Positions 38,634-41,793 of a stretch of 41,793 bases of DNA are shown here, one piece after another. Where the stretch lies: positions 1-41,793 of the forward strand of contig PUOX01000035.1 in the NCBI GenBank assembly GCA_003552925.1, given 5' to 3'. Every line of letters begins with the position of its first letter. The first letter of the stretch is position 1. The notes below the pieces were generated by a model, which was given only the letters and a program-made list of their open reading frames with translations, did not search any database and was not told the origin of the DNA. The position numbers and the translations under genes are program-made. The stretch comes from Mollicutes bacterium. GTDB taxonomy: Bacteria > Bacillota_I > Bacilli_A > Izemoplasmatales > Izemoplasmataceae.

Positions 38634-39647
38634 ATGACTAAAGGCAAAGCGACAATTTATGACGTTGCCGGAGCGGCGCACGTTTCGCTCGCGACGGTTT
38701 CGCGTGCCATCAACAACCCGGAAAAAGTCAAGCCGGAAACTCGCGAAAGAGTGTTGCGCGTCATCGAAGAACTCGGCTACAAACCCAACGCTTTTGCCAA
38801 GGGCCTTGCCAGCCGCAAATCGACGACGGTGGCCGTGCTCGTGCCCGATATGAGCCGTGCATCCATCGCCGAAATGATGAACGGAATTGCCGACATCGCG
38901 AGGGTGTATAAATACTCCATTCTTTTGTACATTCTCGACAATGAAGAATCCAACGAAGAAGAGGTTCTTAAAGAAATCATCGCCGCCCAAGTCGACGGTA
39001 TGTTGTATTTGAACGACGAAATCACCGATGAACAGTATGAGTTCTTGATGAAAATCAAAAACGAATACCAAATCCCCATTGTCCTCTCCAACACAATCTA
39101 TCATAAGCGCGAGGACATCCCTAGCGTATCCATCGACTACGAAAAAGCCGGATACGAAATCACGAAGAAGATGATTGACGAAGGCCGAAAAAATATCTAC
39201 ATGGTCTCCACCGTGCGCAAATACATGGTGAACGATTTGAAAGAACAAGGTTATTTGCGCGCCATGAAAGAAGCGAATCTGGCCCCGCAAATCATGCGAA
39301 CCAGCGGAAGGATTTCGGTCAACACCGAGCACTTCAACGAATATTTCGAGTCTCATAAAGTCGACGGTGTCATCGCCGTACGCGATTCCATCGCCGTGAG
39401 TTTTATCAATGTTGCCCGCTCCAATCGGGTGAAGGTTCCCGAGGACATCAGCGTTTGCGGGTTCCAAAACACCAAGTATGCCCGTTTGGCTCGCCCGAAC
39501 TTGACTTGCGTCGATGTGCCAATCTATGACATCGGCGCCGTATCCATGCGGGTTCTCACCAAAGCTATGAACCAAGAAGAAATAGAAGAGCGTGCCGTCA
39601 TGTTGGAGCACGGCATCATCAGTCGCGCCTCGACGCTGAATACATAA
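38634..39647 (+). CDS. ccpA: LacI family regulator, probable CcpA
   Basis: This 337-residue LacI-family protein has the hinge-helix HTH (ATIYDVAGAAHVSLATVSRAI, about 6-26, then NAFAKGLASRKSTTVAVLVPD) and a periplasmic-binding-like effector domain. The sequence follows CcpA of Bacilli more closely than sugar-operon repressors: IADIARVYKYSILL, QVDGMLYLNDEITDEQ and FINVARSNRVKVPEDISVCGFQNT. The adjacency to tyrS also fits a known Bacilli arrangement. CcpA with HPr-Ser-P controls carbon catabolism at cre sites. No sugar operon lies beside it, which supports a global role. GAAGGTGG precedes the ATG. No terminator follows before the tyrS T-box. Confidence 0.78.
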   Translation: MTKGKATIYDVAGAAHVSLATVSRAINNPEKVKPETRERVLRVIEELGYKPNAFAKGLASRKSTTVAVLVPDMSRASIAEMMNGIADIARVYKYSILLYILDNEESNEEEVLKEIIAAQVDGMLYLNDEITDEQYEFLMKIKNEYQIPIVLSNTIYHKREDIPSVSIDYEKAGYEITKKMIDEGRKNIYMVSTVRKYMVNDLKEQGYLRAMKEANLAPQIMRTSGRISVNTEHFNEYFESHKVDGVIAVRDSIAVSFINVARSNRVKVPEDISVCGFQNTKYARLARPNLTCVDVPIYDIGAVSMRVLTKAMNQEEIEERAVMLEHGIISRASTLNT

Positions 39648-39654
39648 AAAACGA

Positions 39655-39853
39655 TGCACAAGCAAAGTAGCAATCCCCGGCGTTTCAAGAGACTTAGTGG
39701 CCGCTGCGAACTAAGAATGCCGCTTGCGAACTACACTTGGAAGTTTCCATTGCCAAACAATGGACGGTCGACCCGTTATCCCTGAAGCGTTAGTTCAACT
39801 AAAACAAAGGTGGCACCGCGGACTCAGGTTCGTCCTTTACACGCCACCTTTTT
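39655..39853 (+). promoter_or_regulatory. T-box riboswitch, tyrosine
   Basis: A leader of about 200 bases precedes tyrS. The T-box signature AAAGGTGGCACCGCGG is at 39806-39821. The specifier codon TAC (Tyr) is at 39732-39734 in the loop GCGAACTACAC of the long stem I. The right arm of the terminator is GCCACCTTTTT (39843-39853), pairing with AAGGTGGC of the T-box. Uncharged tRNA-Tyr would stabilise the antiterminator and let tyrS be read. No clear promoter is visible between the ccpA-like gene and this element. Confidence 0.93.
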
Positions 39854-39874
39854 GTTTATTTGAGGAGGAAAACC

Positions 39875-41113
39875 ATGAACATCATTGAAGAATTGAAGTA
39901 TCGAAATCTTTTATACGCCGTCACGGACGAAGACTTAGAGAAAAAGCTCCAAGACGAAAAAATGACCTTCTATATCGGCGCCGACCCCTCGAGCGACTCG
40001 CTGCACATCGGCCATCTTGTCCCCTATATGATCGCAATGCGGCTTGCCGAGCGCGGCCATCAACCGATTCTTGTCGTCGGCGGCGGCACGGGGTTGATTG
40101 GCGACCCGAGCGGCCGCTCTAGCGAACGCAACCTTTTGACGCTTGAAGAGACGCTTGAAAACGCGAAAAGCATCAGCGCTCAAGTCAAAAAGCTGTTGCC
40201 GGACGCCAAGGTCGTCAACAACTACGATTGGCTCAAGGAATACGACATGATCACTTTCCTTCGCGATGTGGGGAAGTATTTCAACCTCAACCAGATGATG
40301 GCCAAAGACAGCGTAAGCAGCCGGCTTGAAAAAGGGATATCCTTCACCGAGTTTTCTTATCAAATTATCCAATCCATCGATTTTCTCGAACTCTACACCG
40401 AGGAAAACTGCAAGTTGCAGGTCGGCGGCCAAGACCAATGGGGCAACATCACCGCCGGGCTGGATTACATTCGCAAGAAGCTGGGTGCGGACAAAGAAGC
40501 CTACGGGCTTGTGGCGCCGTTGCTTTTGAAAAAAGACGGGGCCAAGTTCGGAAAAACGGCCGACGGCGCCGTATGGTTGGATCCGGAGAAGACCTCGCCG
40601 TATGCGTTTTACCAATATTGGATCAACTTGGAAGACGATGAAGCGCTTCTGCGTTTGAAACAGTTCACCGCCTTTACGAAAGAACGCATCGAAGAGCTTG
40701 AAGCCGACATGAACGAAACCCCGCACTTGCGTCACGCCCAAAAGGCGCTTGCCGCCGAAGTGACGCGGCTTGTCCACGGGGATAAAGGCTTGAAACAAGC
40801 GGAGAAAATCACGCAGGCGCTCTTCCAAAACGAGGTAGCCTCGCTAAGCAAAGAAGAAATCGCCATGGGGCTTGAAGGCGTACCGAGCGTGGAAATCGAC
40901 GAGCCCATCGCGTTGGTGGATGCGCTTGTGGAAACCACGTTGGCCTCTTCGAAACGGGATGCGAGAACCCTGATCAAGCAAAACGCCATCAGCATTAACG
41001 GAGAAAAAACTCAAGACGGCGAAGCCGTTTTGGACAAAAAGACCGCCGTTGAGAACACCTATCACGTGTTGCGGCGAGGCAAGAAGCACTACGCATTGCT
41101 CAAGCATCTATAA
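39875..41113 (+). CDS. tyrS: Tyrosyl-tRNA synthetase
   Basis: This 412-residue class I synthetase charges tRNA-Tyr. The HIGH motif reads LHIGHLVPY (about 44), the second signature is KFGKT (about 228, in KKDGAKFGKTADGAVWLDPEKTSPY), and QVGGQDQWGN binds tyrosine. The C-terminal S4-like RNA-binding domain (KRDARTLIKQNAISINGEK) is present. I chose ATG 39875, directly after GAGGAGG. It is controlled by the tyrosine T-box upstream and closed by the terminator at 41112. Confidence 0.96.
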   Translation: MNIIEELKYRNLLYAVTDEDLEKKLQDEKMTFYIGADPSSDSLHIGHLVPYMIAMRLAERGHQPILVVGGGTGLIGDPSGRSSERNLLTLEETLENAKSISAQVKKLLPDAKVVNNYDWLKEYDMITFLRDVGKYFNLNQMMAKDSVSSRLEKGISFTEFSYQIIQSIDFLELYTEENCKLQVGGQDQWGNITAGLDYIRKKLGADKEAYGLVAPLLLKKDGAKFGKTADGAVWLDPEKTSPYAFYQYWINLEDDEALLRLKQFTAFTKERIEELEADMNETPHLRHAQKALAAEVTRLVHGDKGLKQAEKITQALFQNEVASLSKEEIAMGLEGVPSVEIDEPIALVDALVETTLASSKRDARTLIKQNAISINGEKTQDGEAVLDKKTAVENTYHVLRRGKKHYALLKHL

Positions 41114-41138
41114 CCTTTCCTGCGGGAAAGGTTTTTTC
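41112..41138 (+). terminator. Terminator of tyrS
   Basis: AACCTTTCC and GGAAAGGTTTTTT pair around a TGCG loop. Confidence 0.85.
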
Positions 41139-41141
41139 TAG

Positions 41142-41169
41142 AAAAAACACGCCGGTTGGCGTGTTTTCA
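41142..41169 (-). terminator. Terminator of the arsR-family gene
   Basis: On the minus strand AAAACACGCC and GGCGTGTTTTTT pair around AACC. It overlaps the stop codon of the minus-strand regulator gene. Confidence 0.8.
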
Positions 41170-41448
41170 ACATTCTTTCACGTGCGAGCGAGCCATCTGG
41201 TAGATGGTTTTCACGTGGACGTCTTTGAGGCTGTAGTAGATGTTTTTTCCGCTTCTTCGACGCTTCACGACATTGCGGTCGCGCAACAGGCGAAGCTGGT
41301 GGCTGACTGTGGATTGCTGCATATTGAGTTCATTGCAAATATCTTGCACGCAAAATTCACCATCCAGCAGCAAATCAATGATTCGAAGACGGGTTTCATC
41401 GCTGAAAATTTTGAACAGTTTGGCGGTCTCATGCAGGTTTGTAGACAC
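41167..41448 (-). CDS. ArsR/SmtB family metal sensor, zinc-type alpha-5 site
   Basis: This 93-residue winged-helix repressor has DNA-binding segment NELNMQQSTVSHQLRLLRDRNVVKRRRSGKNIYYSL. The C-terminal helix has DVHVKTIYQMARSHVKE, which fits the pattern Asp-x-His-x10-His-x2-Glu of the alpha-5 zinc site in SmtB and CzrA. A cysteine is present in EFCVQD, but the CVC motif of the CadC/ArsR metal site is absent. Zinc or cobalt sensing is therefore more likely than cadmium or arsenic. The gene overlaps the 3' end of a P-type metal ATPase by 20 bases, which it probably controls. Confidence 0.87.
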   Translation of the reverse strand: MSTNLHETAKLFKIFSDETRLRIIDLLLDGEFCVQDICNELNMQQSTVSHQLRLLRDRNVVKRRRSGKNIYYSLKDVHVKTIYQMARSHVKEC

Positions 41449-41793
41449 GCGTCATCCCTCTCTTTCCATAGACGAGCCGCAGCGCGTTCATGACGGCAAT
41501 CAGGGTGATGCCGACGTCTGCGAAAATCGCCATAAGCATGGTGGTGGCTCCGAAACCGGCCAAGGCCAGGAAGAAAAATTTGACGGACAGACTCAAAACA
41601 ATGTTTTGAAGCACTACGCGCCTTGTTTTCCTGGCCAAGACGAAAGCGCGCTTGAGCAAGGTCAAATCGTCGTTCATGATGATGACATCGGCGACATCGA
41701 TGGCGAGTTCGCTGCCGTTGCCCATCGCCACGCCGATGTCGGCGCTTTTGATGAGAGGCGCGTCGTTGATGCCGTCGCCAACATACATTTTTG
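41429..41793 (-). CDS. P1B-type metal ATPase, C-terminal fragment cut by window end
   Basis: Only the last 120 or so residues are inside the window. They hold the hinge GDGINDAPLIKSADIGVAMGNGSELAIDVADVIIMNDDLTLL followed by the last two membrane helices. LARKTRRVVLQNIVLSLSVK and FADVGITLIAVMNALRLVYGK resemble Zn/Cd/Co/Pb pumps (ZntA/CadA) rather than CopA. The reading frame continues past base 41793, so the real start lies outside. The ArsR-family gene overlaps its end by 20 bases, indicating a zinc-efflux operon. Confidence 0.88.
   Translation of the reverse strand, partial: KMYVGDGINDAPLIKSADIGVAMGNGSELAIDVADVIIMNDDLTLLKRAFVLARKTRRVVLQNIVLSLSVKFFFLALAGFGATTMLMAIFADVGITLIAVMNALRLVYGKRGMTRVYKPA

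Noticed and set aside
38559-39665. Minus-strand frame of 368 codons
   Set aside because: It is antisense to the LacI-family gene; the plus-strand HTH and ribosome site are decisive.

Overview
The window reads as bacterial chromosome from Bacillota, class Bacilli, with roughly half G+C and the standard genetic code (many genes end in an unambiguous TGA, for example kbl at 16762). The placement rests on gene families typical of that group: YlbF/YlbG, a UPF0223 protein, KhpA, the rpsP-khpA/rimM-trmD-rplS cluster, a CcpA-like regulator beside a T-box-controlled tyrS, NatAB and CsoR/CopZA. An affinity with the Mollicutes-related Bacilli is possible but cannot be proved from one window.

Layout. 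1-727: 3' end of an rRNA operon (23S end, 5S, tRNA-Asn, tRNA-Glu, terminator). 749-4449: minus-strand units for a zinc-peptidase-like protein/RidA/DUF554, superoxide dismutase and an MsrQ-like haem membrane protein. 4600-5030: tRNA-Arg and two near-identical tRNA-Pro genes. 5071-8101: copper unit copZ-copA-csoR with a CsoR-type operator. 8277-12955: AEC permease, DedA-type membrane protein behind a structured leader, tRNA-Cys, a 5'-nucleotidase lipoprotein and a lysophospholipase-like hydrolase.

12971-25481 is the most unusual part. Three paralogous regulators of about 420 residues (XRE-type HTH plus a long TPR-like helical region) are spread over 10 kb. Between the first and second lie a candidate small RNA, threonine dehydrogenase (tdh), glycine C-acetyltransferase (kbl) and an internally duplicated membrane protein. 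From tdh to a PAS/degenerate-GGDEF/EAL phosphodiesterase at 21242 there are six genes with no visible internal terminator. The third regulator leads a YjbQ/M48-peptidase unit, followed by a protein that joins an unknown N-terminal domain to transposase-like HTHs.

25545-33471: YdbS/YdbT PH-domain membrane proteins; a def-tal-(cysteine-free glutathione-peroxidase-like) unit; phosphofructokinase plus a UPF0223 protein; and a redox/sulfur unit (thioredoxin-CcdA fusion, 94-residue unknown, cysteine desulfurase). 33515-38547: ylbF-ylbG, rpsP-khpA, natAB, rimM-trmD and rplS. 38580-41138: CcpA-like regulator, tyrosine T-box and tyrS. 41142-41793: ArsR-family zinc-type sensor and the C-terminal end of a P-type metal ATPase cut by the window edge.

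I see no insertion sequence, prophage, CRISPR array or replication origin. The best candidate for something new is the tdh-kbl-membrane-HTH/TPR-HIT-EAL run with its two sister regulators. All family names come from motif recognition by eye, with no database search.
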